Part shown: positions 9,668 through 20,190 of the stretch, piece by piece
How the letters are laid out: each line of letters begins with the position of its first letter
Numbering within the stretch: position 1 is the stretch's first letter
Assembly: GCA_024516035.1 (NCBI GenBank)
Contig: CM044960.1
Span: 17,244,183 to 17,308,182 of the forward strand
Source of the DNA: Bactericera cockerelli
Taxonomy: Eukaryota > Arthropoda > Insecta > Hemiptera > Triozidae
Reading direction: 5' to 3'
Length of the DNA stretch: 64,000 nucleotides
The notes under the pieces: model-generated
The model's database searches: none
What the model was told of the DNA's origin: nothing
What the model saw: the letters and a program-made list of their open reading frames with translations, nothing else
Made by a program: the position numbers and the translations under genes

Positions 9668-12600
9668 TTCAATAAACTAGCCTTTGGGGTGTGCAAGCCA
9701 GCACATTCTGAAGCCGGTCCCAAGCCCGGATAAATAGTGAGGGTTGATGTTAGGAAAGGCATCCAGTCAATAAAAAAAACCCGCCAATACCATCAAATGC
9801 CAGTTGTAAATATTCAGTCCATAAAGGCCTCGGAAACCCATACCACTGATATTTATGCCGGTCTAGATGATAGGGCGTCCCCTCAATGCGACGCGCAGGT
9901 ACCTCGCCTGATACCTGTGATAAATGAACAAGGGCTACTGGTCCACAAGAGAGGATGGTCCCGGCTAAAGAAGCAAGTCCTGCACAAAATACGGATTGGA
10001 ACACTGAACGTTGGCTCGATGACAAGTAGAGGTAGAGAATTGGCAGACATGATGAAAAAAAGAAAGGTGGAAATACTTTGTGTACAAGAGACTAGATGGA
10101 AGGGAAGTAAAGCAAAAGAACTGGGAGAAGGTTACAAGTTATTCTATAGTGGAGCAAATAATGAAGGAAGAAATGGAGTTGGAATTATTTTAAATGATGA
10201 ACTGAAGAGGAAAGTAACTGAGGTTAACAGAAGGAGTGATAGATTAATGTCAATAAGAGTTGAAATGAATGACGGTGTATGGAACATTGTGAGCGCCTAT
10301 GCCCCACAAGTTGGGTGTGATGAAGAAGTAAAAGAAGCCTTTTGGAGAGCACTGGAACAGGAAATAAGCTCAATAGCAAATGATGAAAAACTGATCATAG
10401 GAGGAGACCTAAATGCTCACATTGGTAAAAGAAATGATGATATGACAGACCGTGTTAGAGGCAGATGGGGTACAGGCGTAGAAAATGATGATGGAAAAAC
10501 AATGATAGAATTTTCTGTTGCCACAGATTTAACTATTTGTAATACTTTCTTTCAAAAGAAAGAGAGTCAGCTCTTGACTTACAAAAGTGGAAGAACTGCT
10601 AGTCAGATTGATTTCATCCTGTGCAGAAGATGGCAACTGAAAGATATAAAGAACTGTAAAATTATAAATAATGAAGCTGTTACAACTCAGCATAGATTAG
10701 TAGTGATTGACTGTGAGTTTGAAATCAAGAATAAACCTAAACCAAAGAAAAATTCAACACCCAAGATCAAGTGGTGGATGTTAAAAGATCCAATAAAGCG
10801 ATGTGCATTTAAGAGTGAAGTTTTAGAAAGTGTGATGAGAAGTGAAGAAGGTGATTGGTGGATTAAGGCTAGTAATAGTATAAAAAAGGCTGGAGAGAAT
10901 ATATTGGGGAAAACATCTGGAAAAGGAGCCCCTAAAGACAAAGAAACCTGGTGGTGGGATGAAAGTGTTCAGAATGCTGTCAAGGAAAAGAAAATTGCCA
11001 AGAAAAGATTGGATGAAACAAGAAGAACAGAAGATAAACTTATATATAAAGCTACCAACAAAGAAGCAAAAAGGGCAGTAGCAATAGCAAAAGCAAAGGC
11101 TCTGAGTGTATTTTATGAAGACATTAACAAAAAAGATGGAGAGAAAAAACTATACCGCATAGCAAAGGAGAGAGACAAGGCAACCAAAGATTTCACTCAT
11201 ATAAAACAGATCAAAGACGACCAAGGAAGAGTTATAAGAGAAGAAACAGAAATACAAAAGAGGTGGAAAGATTATTTTGAAGTGTTATTGAATGAAGAAA
11301 ATCCTAGAAATGTATATGAAGAGGGTAGACCAAATGAAGGAATGACAACACATATAAGCCGAGAAGAAATAGTATTAGCAGTAAAGAAGATGAAAAATAG
11401 TAAAGCCACAGGTGTGGATGATATACCAGTTGAAGCCTGGAAAAGTTTGGGAGAGGAGGGGATAGATATGTTATGGAATATGATGCAGGAAGTTTATGAA
11501 TCGGAAAGAGTGCCAAATGAATGGAGACAAAGTGTCATTGTGCCGATATACAAACAAAAAGGCGACATTCAAGATATAAACAACTACAGAGGAATCAAAC
11601 TAATGACACATACAATGAAAATTTGGGAAAGAATTATTAAGCAAAGATTGAGAGCAGAAACGGAAATAAGTAATGAACAGTTTGGATTTATGCCTGGAAG
11701 AAGCACAACTGATGCCATATTTGCAGTTAGACAATTGATGGAGAAATATCAAGAGAAAGGAAAACCATTATACTTCATATTTATTGACCTGGAAAAGGCA
11801 TATGATAGAGTTCCAAGAGATGAAATATGGCGATGTATGAGATGCAAAGGATCCCCAGAAAAGTATGTACGGCTAGTAAAAGATATGTACCATGAAGCAA
11901 GAACAAAAATCAGAAGTCCAACTGGCATGACTGACTGGATAACTGTGAAAGTTGGTCTTCATCAAGGATCTGCTCTAAGTCCTTACCTCTTCGACATGAT
12001 AATGGATGTAATAACGGAAAATGTAAGAGATGAAGGACCATGGAGCATGATGTTTGCTGATGACGTTGTGTTGTGTGGAACAAAGAGGGAAGATCTTGAG
12101 ATAAAATTAGAGAATTGGAGAAAATCTTTAGAAGAGAGGGGCTTGAAAATCAACCGAACAAAGACAGTGCAGCTAAACTATGGGAATGAGAGAAATGACA
12201 ATGTAAAGATAGATGGAGAAAACCTGAACATAATTGAAGAATTTAAGTACCTTGGATCTACGGTCTCTAAATATGGATCGATTGAAAAAGAGATTGCCCA
12301 CAGAATCAATGCAGGTTGGATGAATTGGAAGAAAACATCGGGAGTGCTATGCGATAAAAATATAAATCTAAAAACAAGAGGCAAGATGTACAAAACGATA
12401 GTAAGACCTGCATTGACTTATGGAGCTGAGACTTGGGCACTCAAGAAAACTGAAGAAAAGAAACTGGAAACAACAGAAATGAAAATGCTTAGATGGATAT
12501 GTGGAGTTACTCGTTTAGACAGAATAAGAAATGAAGTTATTAGAGACAAAGTGAAAGTGTTGGAAATATCAAAGAAGATTCAAGAAAAGAGACTACAGTG

Positions 12601-12841
12601 GTATGGGCATGTGAAGAGAAGGGATGAAAACTACATTAGTAAGAAAGTTGAGAAAATTGCAGTCGAGGGACAAAGAGGAAGAGGAAGACCAAAGAAGAGA
12701 TGGAAAAATAATATAAATGAAGACCTACGAGAAAAAGGAATAACGGGCGATGAGGCTCTTGATCGGACTGCGTGGAGACAACTGGTAAAAAATGTCGACC
12801 CCGCTTGAGCGGGATTAAAGACAAAGTAAAAGAAGAAGAAG
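9668..12841 (+). mobile_element. Complete RTE-type non-LTR retrotransposon
   Basis: About 3.17 kb between perfect 20-bp direct repeats. It has a short leader, one ORF, a very short 3' region with the hairpin CCCGC-TTGA-GCGGG at about 12800-12813, and a terminal (GAA)n instead of poly(A). A single ORF joining an APE-type endonuclease to a reverse transcriptase, with a simple-repeat 3' end, is the RTE-clade plan. The intact ORF and perfect target duplication suggest a young, possibly still competent insertion. Confidence 0.93.
9797..12808 (+). CDS. RTE endonuclease-reverse transcriptase
   Basis: Encodes the enzyme that nicks the target and copies the element's RNA into it. The first ATG in frame is at 9797 (1,003 aa). 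The frame is open 20 codons further, to a GTG at 9737, with a stop at 9731, so the ATG is preferred. Counting from 9737, the APE endonuclease shows N91 (GTLNVGS), E118 (QETRW), SAYAP near 185, D224/N226 (GGDLNAH), D292 (SQIDFI) and H319 (QHRL). The reverse transcriptase shows RGIKLM near 618, FGFMPGRST near 649, D684 (FIDLEKAYDR), GLHQGSALSP near 741 and the catalytic FADD at 773-776. A basic tail (RLQWYGHVKRR, GRGRPKKRW) ends the protein. All expected catalytic residues are present and there is no frameshift. Related sequences are often mislabelled 'craniofacial development protein 2-like'. Confidence 0.95.
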   Translation: MPVVNIQSIKASETHTTDIYAGLDDRASPQCDAQVPRLIPVINEQGLLVHKRGWSRLKKQVLHKIRIGTLNVGSMTSRGRELADMMKKRKVEILCVQETRWKGSKAKELGEGYKLFYSGANNEGRNGVGIILNDELKRKVTEVNRRSDRLMSIRVEMNDGVWNIVSAYAPQVGCDEEVKEAFWRALEQEISSIANDEKLIIGGDLNAHIGKRNDDMTDRVRGRWGTGVENDDGKTMIEFSVATDLTICNTFFQKKESQLLTYKSGRTASQIDFILCRRWQLKDIKNCKIINNEAVTTQHRLVVIDCEFEIKNKPKPKKNSTPKIKWWMLKDPIKRCAFKSEVLESVMRSEEGDWWIKASNSIKKAGENILGKTSGKGAPKDKETWWWDESVQNAVKEKKIAKKRLDETRRTEDKLIYKATNKEAKRAVAIAKAKALSVFYEDINKKDGEKKLYRIAKERDKATKDFTHIKQIKDDQGRVIREETEIQKRWKDYFEVLLNEENPRNVYEEGRPNEGMTTHISREEIVLAVKKMKNSKATGVDDIPVEAWKSLGEEGIDMLWNMMQEVYESERVPNEWRQSVIVPIYKQKGDIQDINNYRGIKLMTHTMKIWERIIKQRLRAETEISNEQFGFMPGRSTTDAIFAVRQLMEKYQEKGKPLYFIFIDLEKAYDRVPRDEIWRCMRCKGSPEKYVRLVKDMYHEARTKIRSPTGMTDWITVKVGLHQGSALSPYLFDMIMDVITENVRDEGPWSMMFADDVVLCGTKREDLEIKLENWRKSLEERGLKINRTKTVQLNYGNERNDNVKIDGENLNIIEEFKYLGSTVSKYGSIEKEIAHRINAGWMNWKKTSGVLCDKNINLKTRGKMYKTIVRPALTYGAETWALKKTEEKKLETTEMKMLRWICGVTRLDRIRNEVIRDKVKVLEISKKIQEKRLQWYGHVKRRDENYISKKVEKIAVEGQRGRGRPKKRWKNNINEDLREKGITGDEALDRTAWRQLVKNVDPA

Positions 12842-12861
12842 ATCCAAGAATTTCAATTAGT
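12842..12861. repeat. 20-bp target-site duplication, right
   Basis: Identical to 9648-9667. It follows directly after the terminal (GAA)n. Confidence 0.95.
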
Positions 12862-13901
12862 CCTATTAATCAATAGAGTTCTCATACTTTTTGATCAATA
12901 AAAATTCAATTAATTTGAAATAAAATGGACACTGTACTCGGAAGCTTAAATATTCTCTTTTGAAAGTTATCCCTGTTATTTAGCCGACAAGGTTGCCCCG
13001 GCGCTGGTGCCGAACAAGCCTGAATCAACGAGAAACAGAAATGTATGAAAATAATTGTATTTTCCTACTATAAAATATGTTTTGATTTTGTTAGAGGTAA
13101 GTTTCTTTAATTATATTTGGGGTAGGACTTTTGGTAACATTATTATTTAGTAGTTAATATTTTTTTCTAAGACTTCTTTGTTTTTGAAATCCTATAAGTT
13201 GTCAGATTTTTTTTTTTTTTTTAATTTGTAATCGTAAAATCCAATAATTTAATGTTCTAAAATCATTTTTAAGGCTTTTCTGTAAAAGTTCAGTGTACCA
13301 GATTCTATTTTGAATAAGAGGAAACATGGAAAAATAATGATTTTCGTTCTGTTCTATCATTAGTAAAAAAATTAACTTGTTGACATTTACACTTCATGAT
13401 AAATTATGCTAATATGATGAGATATTTATTTTCAGAGTGATTCGCCTAGACTTTGAGTGCGGTACTGCGGTTACTGGATGGCCATTGCATTTCCTTTAGA
13501 TTCCAATACATGAAAAGCATTAATGAACTCGCCAAGTCCTTCAAATTATCAGAGAAAAAATGGAAAGAAAGAAAAAAAAAAACACTTGGACAAAGACGAA
13601 GAAGAGAGACACCCGGAGAGAAGGGAGGAAGAAGGAGAGGGAAAATTTCAAGGTTTAGAAATTCTTTGAAAACAGAAAAAAAACAATCTAAATCTGAAGC
13701 ACAAATTTCAAAACAAGCAATAACCACATTAAGAGTTAAACTTTTGTTAAGATTCTTAAAGACACCACCTTAGCGATTCAATGATAAACCGAAATATATA
13801 AAAATGTAAAATATTCCAACATATTATTTATCTGTACACTGTTTTTTTTTTTTATAATGTTAGGTAACTACTAATACGTGTGGTGATTCATTTTCTTTTC
13901 A
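12862..13901. other. Non-coding interval with possible splice signals
   Basis: AT-rich, with a T run near 13208. A lysine-rich ORF at 13453-13773 follows TTATTTTCAG, and a second pyrimidine-rich acceptor-like TTCTTTTCAG ends at 13902. Neither is enough to call a gene. Confidence 0.3.
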
Positions 13902-16172
13902 GGTCCAAATTCCAAATCAAGTCAAGAATCATGTCAAATTCCCGTCAGTTCAAAATTTATCGTCGTCTCCAAATTCAAGTCTACATCAAAATTCTTCGTC
14001 GCACCTATCCTCAAATTATCATTCAAATTCTTCGTCGTACCTATATCCAAATTATCATTCAAATTTTTCGTCGTACCTATTATATCCAAATTATCATTCA
14101 AATTCTTCGTCGTACTTATATCAAAATTATCATTCAAATTCTTCGTCGTACTTATTTCAAAATTATCATTCAAATTCTTCGTCGTACCAATATCCAAATT
14201 ATCATTCAAATTCTTCGTCGTACTTATTTCAAAATTATCATTCAAATTCTTCGTCGTAACTATATCAAAATTATCATTCAAATTCTTCGTTGTACTTAAA
14301 TTATCATTCAAATTCTTCGTCGTACTTATTTCAAAATTATCATTCAAATTCTTCGTCGTACCAATATCCAAATTATCATTCAAATTCTTCGTCGTACTTA
14401 TATCAAAATTATCATTCAAATTCTTCGTCGTAACTATATCAAAATTATCATTCAAATTCTTCGTTGTACTTATATCAAAATTATCATTCAAATTCTTCGT
14501 TGTACTATATCAAAATTATCATTCAAATTATTCGTCGTAACTATATCAAAATTATCATTCAAATTCTTCGTTGTACTTATATCAAAATTATCATTCAAAT
14601 TCTTCGTCGTAACTATTTCAAAATTATCATTCAAATTCTTCGTCGTAACTATATCCAAATTATCATTCAAATTCTTCGTCGTACTTATATCCAAATTATC
14701 ATGCAAATTCTTCGTCGTACTTATATCCAAATTATCATTCAAATTCTTCGTCGTACTTATATCAAAATTATCATTCAAATTCTTCGTTGTACTTATATCA
14801 AAATTATCATTCAAAATCTTCGTCGTAACTATATCAAAATTATCATTCAAATTCTTCGTTGTATTTATATCAAAATTATCATTCAAATTCTTCGTCGTAC
14901 TTAAATCAAAATTATCATTCAAAATTCTTCGTCGTACCTATATCCAAATTATCATTCAAATTCTTCGTTGTAACTTTATCAAAATTATCATTCAAATTCT
15001 TCGTCGTACCTATATACAAATTATCATTCAAATTCTTCGTCGTACCTATATCCAAAATATCATTCAAATTCTTCGTCGTACCTATTTCAAAATCATCATT
15101 CAAATTCTTCGTCGTAACTATATCAAAATTATCATTTAAATTCTTCGTTGTACTTATATCAAAATTATCATTCAAATTCTTCGTCGTAACTTTATCAAAA
15201 TTATCAATCAAATTCTTCGTCTTAACTTTATCAAAATTATCATTCAAATTCTTCGTCGTACTTATATCCAAATTATCATTCAAATTCTTCGTTGTACTTA
15301 TATCAAAATTATCATTCAAATTCTTCGTCGTACCTATTTCAAAATTATCATTCAAATTCTTCGTCGTAACTATATCAAAATTATCATTTAAATTCTTCGT
15401 TGTACTTATATCAAAATTATCATTCAAATTCTTCGTCGTAACTTTATCAAAATTATCAATCTAATTCTTCGTCTTAACTTTATCAAAATTATCATTCAAA
15501 TTCTTCGTCGTACTTATATCCAAATTATCATTCAAATTCTTCGTTGTACTTATATCAAAATTATCATTCAAATTCTTCGTCGTAACTTTATCAAAATTAT
15601 CATTCAAATTCTTCGTCGTACCTATATCCAAATTATCATTCAAATTCTTCGTTGTACTTATATCAAAATTATCATTCAAATTCTTCGTCGTAACTTTATC
15701 AAAATTATCATTCAAATTCTTCGTCGTAACTTTATCAAAATTATTATTCAAATTCTTCGTCGTACTTATATCCAAATTATCATTCAAATTCTTCGTCGTA
15801 CCTATATCCAAATTATCATTCAAATTCTTCGTCGTACCTGTATTCAAATTATCATCAAAATCATTCGTCGTACCACCCAAATCATCGTATCAAAATTCAA
15901 GTTTGCATCAAAATTTAAGAGTCTCTACATTCAAGAAGTACCGCATTCAAATTAAAGTTCACATCAAAATTCCAAGTCCAAATCTAAATTCAAGTTCAAG
16001 TTCGTATGAAAATCAAAAGTCCAGATCCAAATTCCATAGTATTCAATTTCAAGCTCTCAAAAAACTCAACAGTCTCCAAATTCAAGTACCTCTATGCATC
16101 AAATTCAATAGTTCCCAGTCAAGTTCACATCAAAATTCGGCAGTCTACACAAAGTCCAGTCAATCCTCTAAA
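13902..16172 (+). other. Exon-like interval enclosing the 36-bp satellite
   Basis: The left edge follows a pyrimidine-rich TTCATTTTCTTTTCAG, which resembles a 3' splice site. The right edge is AAACG followed by GTAAGTA, a near-ideal 5' splice site. The flanking non-satellite parts (13902-13985 and 15880-16172) share a CAAATTCAAGT-like composition and read open through serine/asparagine/glutamine-rich sequence. No single plus frame is open across the whole interval: TCG-TCG-TAA variants and a nonsense change near 15462 interrupt it. It could be a non-coding exon, a dead repetitive gene, or coincidence. Confidence 0.3.
13950..15880. repeat. 36-bp satellite array
   Basis: About 52 copies of a 36-bp unit: TTCTTCGTCGTAC, a variable TTATATC core, then AAAATTATCATTCAAA. 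The period is 12 codons, so units stay open in several frames: ILRRTYIKIIIQ and FFVVPISKLSFK on plus, NLNDNFDISTTK on minus. One +3 and one -6 length change keep frame. Single-base shifts near 14505 and 14920, and a stop near 15455, break the minus-strand frame into four ORFs. A 252-bp (7-unit) higher-order repeat lies at about 15.1-15.6 kb. Confidence 0.95.
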
Positions 16173-16208
16173 ACGTAAGTATAGATGTATAAAATATTAT
16201 ATTTATTG

Positions 16209-16533
16209 ATTAACAAAATGGTGGGTACTGTATTATCAGGAAAGTGGATGTGAGTATTTAAACTTTGATTAAATTTTAATGTGGTGTCTTTTTGATTATC
16301 CCTCTCTCATTCTCTTAGACAATATTTAATGTGCTTCAGATTTAGATAAGTAGGTACTTCAGATGATTGGAAATTTTTACTTTGTTCGGAAAGTTTGATT
16401 TTATGAACAAAATAATAAAAAAATGCATTTTTTATTCTTATTTACACACGAGTCTATTTTTATTGCAGTTTTATTATGTAGGTATACTTGATAATGAACA
16501 AAACTAATTTACCAAAAAGTAATTTTGTCTCCC
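16209..16533. other. AT-rich spacer
   Basis: Nothing recognised. Confidence 0.4.
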
Positions 16534-16660
16534 GTGCACGATTAGCTCAATGGATACTTGCTTACCATGCGGATGGTTCCAGGTTTGAACCGCAGAGCCG
16601 ACAAAAATTATATTCACAATTTGGTTACATTTGTTAGTAAGGGAACGATTATTATTATTT
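16534..16660 (+). mobile_element. Short tRNA-derived SINE, family S5
   Basis: Head with box A-like TTAGCTCAATGG and box B-like GGTTTGAACC, then a roughly 60-bp body ending in (ATT)n. Only one copy is in the window, so a decayed tRNA pseudogene with an ATT tail is the alternative. Confidence 0.6.
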
Positions 16661-16770
16661 TAATCTTTATTAGAAGGACACAATATTTACAGTACAAAAT
16701 TAGAAATAAATAAATAAATGATAAAATAGTATGAAAAATAAATAAATCATTAAAGAAGAAAATAATACTA
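16661..16770 (-). mobile_element. LINE 3'-end remnant
   Basis: On the minus strand it reads GTACTGTAAATATTGTGTCC, then CTAATAAAGATTAAAATAAT. The arrangement matches 41045-41165 (also minus). It resembles the last part of a Jockey-like LINE 3' region with a polyadenylation-type signal. No coding part remains. Confidence 0.4.
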
Positions 16771-16814
16771 GTGTCCCCTAACTAAAGGGCGGATTTGTTG
16801 CCTGGGTTAAACCA

Positions 16815-16900
16815 TGTGTTTATCTGTGTTATTATATCACAACTTTAGTGGGTAGTCAAGTGGTTAACGGGTTAGTATAATACAAAGGTTATAAGTACCT
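16815..16900. mobile_element. Fused SINE fragments (S1 tail, S4-like head)
   Basis: Positions 16815-16853 match the reverse complement of the 3' end of S1 (TTATTATATCACAACTTTAG). The sequence then runs into GTAGTCAAGTGGTTAACGGG, which resembles the S4 head. Both parts are incomplete. Confidence 0.5.
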
Positions 16901-18504
16901 TTAAGGAGGTGACACTTCTAGGGACTATACAAACATATAAAATCCCTCGAAGAAGAAGAAGAAAAACTCTGAAAGAATTTTGGGATGAAACTACCAATAA
17001 CTTCTTTTTCACCTAGTCCCTACTGACTTGGAAAGGAAATTCAATAAGGAAAAGAATATCTAAAGCAGCAAGAATGCGGAGGGACAAATAATATTCCTCA
17101 ATTTAAATATGAAGAAATAGAATTTGAAGAAAATCGAACAAGGGTCAAATTTTCCAATTTTTATTCAAATTTCTTAAAGAAATCAAATTATCAACGCCAG
17201 AAAAAAGCCTCGTTTGATAACAATAGAATTATGCAAATAGAAGTGGTTCGAAATGTTCGAATGCAAAAAAAGATCCAAGCATGGAATGAAACTCACGCCT
17301 ACTCTATTTCACTATTCCTAAGAAAACGAAGTGTTGTGAACCCCACTTTAATAGATTTTTTTTTACCGACTTGAGTGTTGTGGATTTAAGAGCCTCAAAC
17401 GTAAGTAAGTATTTAAGAAGTAAAGTATTTAAGTAAGAAGTAAGAATTTATGTAAGAAGTAAGTATTTAAGTAAGAAGTAAAGGATAAATCAACAAATAC
17501 TTTGAAGATGGATTCTCCTGATTGAATATGAAAATTATTACTTTCCATATTTTTCATTTAAAAATGAATGTTTTCTAGATAGGTAATAGGTAGGTATCTG
17601 GGACTCGGTATTATATGAAATTGATAAAATTCCATCCATGCGAATGTGTTTCCATCATCTTCTTATATCTCCCTGGGATCCACCCAGGAAGATATTTTCT
17701 TCATTTTTTAGTACGAAAAAGAACGACTCTACTTTTTGCAGATATCTTGAGTGGTTGGTAAAATTACAACGAACCAAAAAGAGAGAAAAGCGACAAGAAT
17801 CATTATAATATTCTAAAACGAAATAAAATCAAAATATTTTCTTTCTACTGGATAAAAAATAGAGATGGAAATGAGGACATAGGGAAGGCGAGGAGGGAGG
17901 AAACCCACAGTAATGAGTTGTAGTTATCCTTAATCCCCTCCACGTCCCTCCCAACACATCCTGCTGTCCTGTGTCCACAAGCATTTTCTTTCGAGTTCCG
18001 TTCCGAAATTTCCTGCAAAGCCTCTCCCCTCTCTTTCATCTGGCCGAGGCGAAGCTTTCCTGTCATGTCATTAGGCTGCCCGGCCCGGCGCTCCAGTCTG
18101 TGTGACCTGAGAACAATAGATGAAAGCGGAGAGAATTTCCAATTCCGGGGGAAAAATTGACATAGTATTATGAATAATATACTATCTTATAATAAATAGA
18201 AAAACTCTTTACACTGTAGAATAAATGGGATATTAGTGGATGTGAAAACACAATCAACTGTCCGTGTATACCTACTAATCCCGTAGATTCAAGATTATGA
18301 TGATACATACCCGCCACCCTATGAATCTCTATGTGTATGAATATAATTATATTCATATATAATTATTTCAAATTTGTGGATCTTACAAAATTATCCACCA
18401 CCACCTGTACAAAAATCATTAAAAAAAAAAAGATATATACAATTGTTTGAAAATATTACTGTGTCGCCTGGCAAGCATCACTGAGATGTAAATAAATAAA
18501 AAAT
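16901..18504. other. Non-coding interval
   Basis: No gene recognised. There is an irregular AAGTAAGTATTT-type short tandem repeat at about 17400-17480 and a GAA run at 16947-16962. Confidence 0.4.
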
Positions 18505-19036
18505 CACTGCCAATTATGGACACAATACTTCCTCGTGATTGCTTCACATTGTAAACACGTGCCAATTTTGAGATTTTATAGAAAAATACTTGTATCTCCA
18601 AACAGCTCAACCGATTTTCTTCAAATTTATTTTTTATGGTAGAATATCGTTTTTTCTACATTCTAAACTCAACAAATATAAGCGAGATATAAGCGTTTAA
18701 GTAAAAAGTTAGTGGTCAGGCGCATGGTTTTTTTCACCCAGAACCGCTGGTATGAATTCGATGACTTTAAAATGGGACCATCTACAGAACGTCTCCTAGA
18801 TGTGTGCAAAATTTCATCAAAATCGGTCGAGTAGTTTTTGAGATTTGCGCGTTACAAGGAATCGTTTTAACAGACCGACAGACCGACAGACGGACACAAA
18901 ACCAAATTTACTCAGTAGTTTATGAAACGTACAGAAATATGAAAAAAATTGAAATCGGAGCATAAAATATTTTTTTTTACAAAAACGAACACAATACTTC
19001 CGATTTCTAATATTAGAAATTTCTCGGAAGTAATAT
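18505..19036 (-). mobile_element. Hairpin-microsatellite repeat, copy B
   Basis: Reverse copy of the element at 47.65-48.36 kb, lacking about 160 bp of its interior. On the minus strand it has a palindrome (ATTTCTAATATTAGAAAT), CGGAAGTATTGTGTTCG, a (GTCTGTCG)n microsatellite, AACGCGCAAATCTC, and the end AAGTATTGTGTCCATAATTG. Confidence 0.8.
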
Positions 19037-19659
19037 TCTAATGAACTAAATAAATAATATTAAAAACTTAATGCCTTTTTCTCAATTAATCTTGATTCCC
19101 GAGATTCTGGATTAAAAATAATAAATTTTGACATAGCATCTAAATCTTTGGTGGTTATCTCCACTATCTCCTAAAACCAATAGGTAGTCTTATTATTGTT
19201 AAGTATTTATCATGTGTGTGAAGTTCTAACCTTACTTGTGTATGATACATATTGATACATCATGATGTATTTCGCTTTCTACAGCCAACAGTCAGAGTTT
19301 CCTTTGTTTTCTGACCTCTTCATTTTTTGTGAGAGTATTTTGAGCCTTTGTCAGTACCAAATGTAGTTATTTCAAATGCTAACACCATGATTTTGATTTA
19401 GTTTACATCAACTCAAGTATTTCAAATTATCTGACTTGGAAGAGAAAAGACTACGACTCGCTTCATTTATTCTGAATTCACTGTACACATTTTTAATAGA
19501 CAATCAACGGCGTTTTTTTTCTTCATGTATCAAGCCAGTGGTTTTTTATAGACCAGAAGAAATACAAGAGCATTCTATTTGAATGTCCAGGTATGTTCTG
19601 ATATTCATGTACATCTAGTACAACTTCTCACTTTTCTGTTTATACTGATATATATATAT

Positions 19660-19949
19660 AATAATGCTTTTTCTCTGTGTTATTATGTCACAATTTTAGT
19701 GGGTAGCGCAGAATCATAGGACTTTACCACGCTAATTTTACAATATCTTGTATTATTTTTTTTTTTGCCTAAGATTCTGCCACTGGTCGCTGCTTCACAT
19801 TAAAGCAGCTACTCATTTTTCCTCACGAGGTATGAGTGGACCCCGAACATCCAAGTACAGAGCAGAAAAAATCCCCCCCCGCTGGGTATCGAACCCAGGT
19901 CACCATGTGTGCAATGCCTAGCGCGCTAACTCGCTCTGCCACAGTGACT
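19660..19949 (-). mobile_element. tRNA-derived SINE S1, copy 2
   Basis: Full-length reverse copy of the 6.06-kb SINE. It has the same tRNA-like head (box B at the right), the same central AGGTATGAGTGGACCCCGAA domain, and an ATT/AT-rich tail at the left. It points away from the S2 copy 50 bp to its right. Confidence 0.85.
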
Positions 19950-19989
19950 AGCAAGTCCACGCTGATATGATATCAGCGTGGACTTGCTA
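19949..19989. repeat. 41-bp perfect palindrome between two SINEs
   Basis: Two 20-bp arms (TAGCAAGTCCACGCTGATAT and its exact reverse complement) separated by one G. It lies exactly between the 5' ends of a minus-strand S1 and a plus-strand S2. Confidence 0.95.
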
Positions 19990-19998
19990 ACATTATAG

Positions 19999-20190
19999 TC
20001 TGTCCCGGTAACTCAGCGGCACTCTGTGAATCCAGGGGTTCCAGAGGTCTCGGATTCGAAACCCAGCCGGGACATGACAAGTTATCCTCCCATTTTACCA
20101 CATAATAATATGTCTTGGGCTCATTGCTGGAATACTGGAACTTAATAGTCCTAATCGGGTAGTATAAATAATGCGATAATTATTATTATA
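19999..20190 (+). mobile_element. tRNA-derived SINE, family S2
   Basis: Head TGTCCCGGTAACTCAGCGGC, box B-like GGATTCGAAACCC, and a tail with GACATGACAAGTTATCCTCC, ATATGTCTTGGGCTCATTGC and an (ATT)n end. Matches the 27.04-kb copy, and its tail is reused in the 4.6-kb chimera. Confidence 0.85.

Noticed and set aside
13880..15880. Long ORFs with 12-residue repeats (IIIQILRRTYIK, SKLSFKFFVVPI, NLNDNFDISTTK) as genuine proteins
   Set aside because: The period is a multiple of three, so stop-free units stay open automatically. The frames overlap on both strands, lack an ATG with context, and are broken by shifts and a stop. Kept only as an exon-like interval at low confidence.
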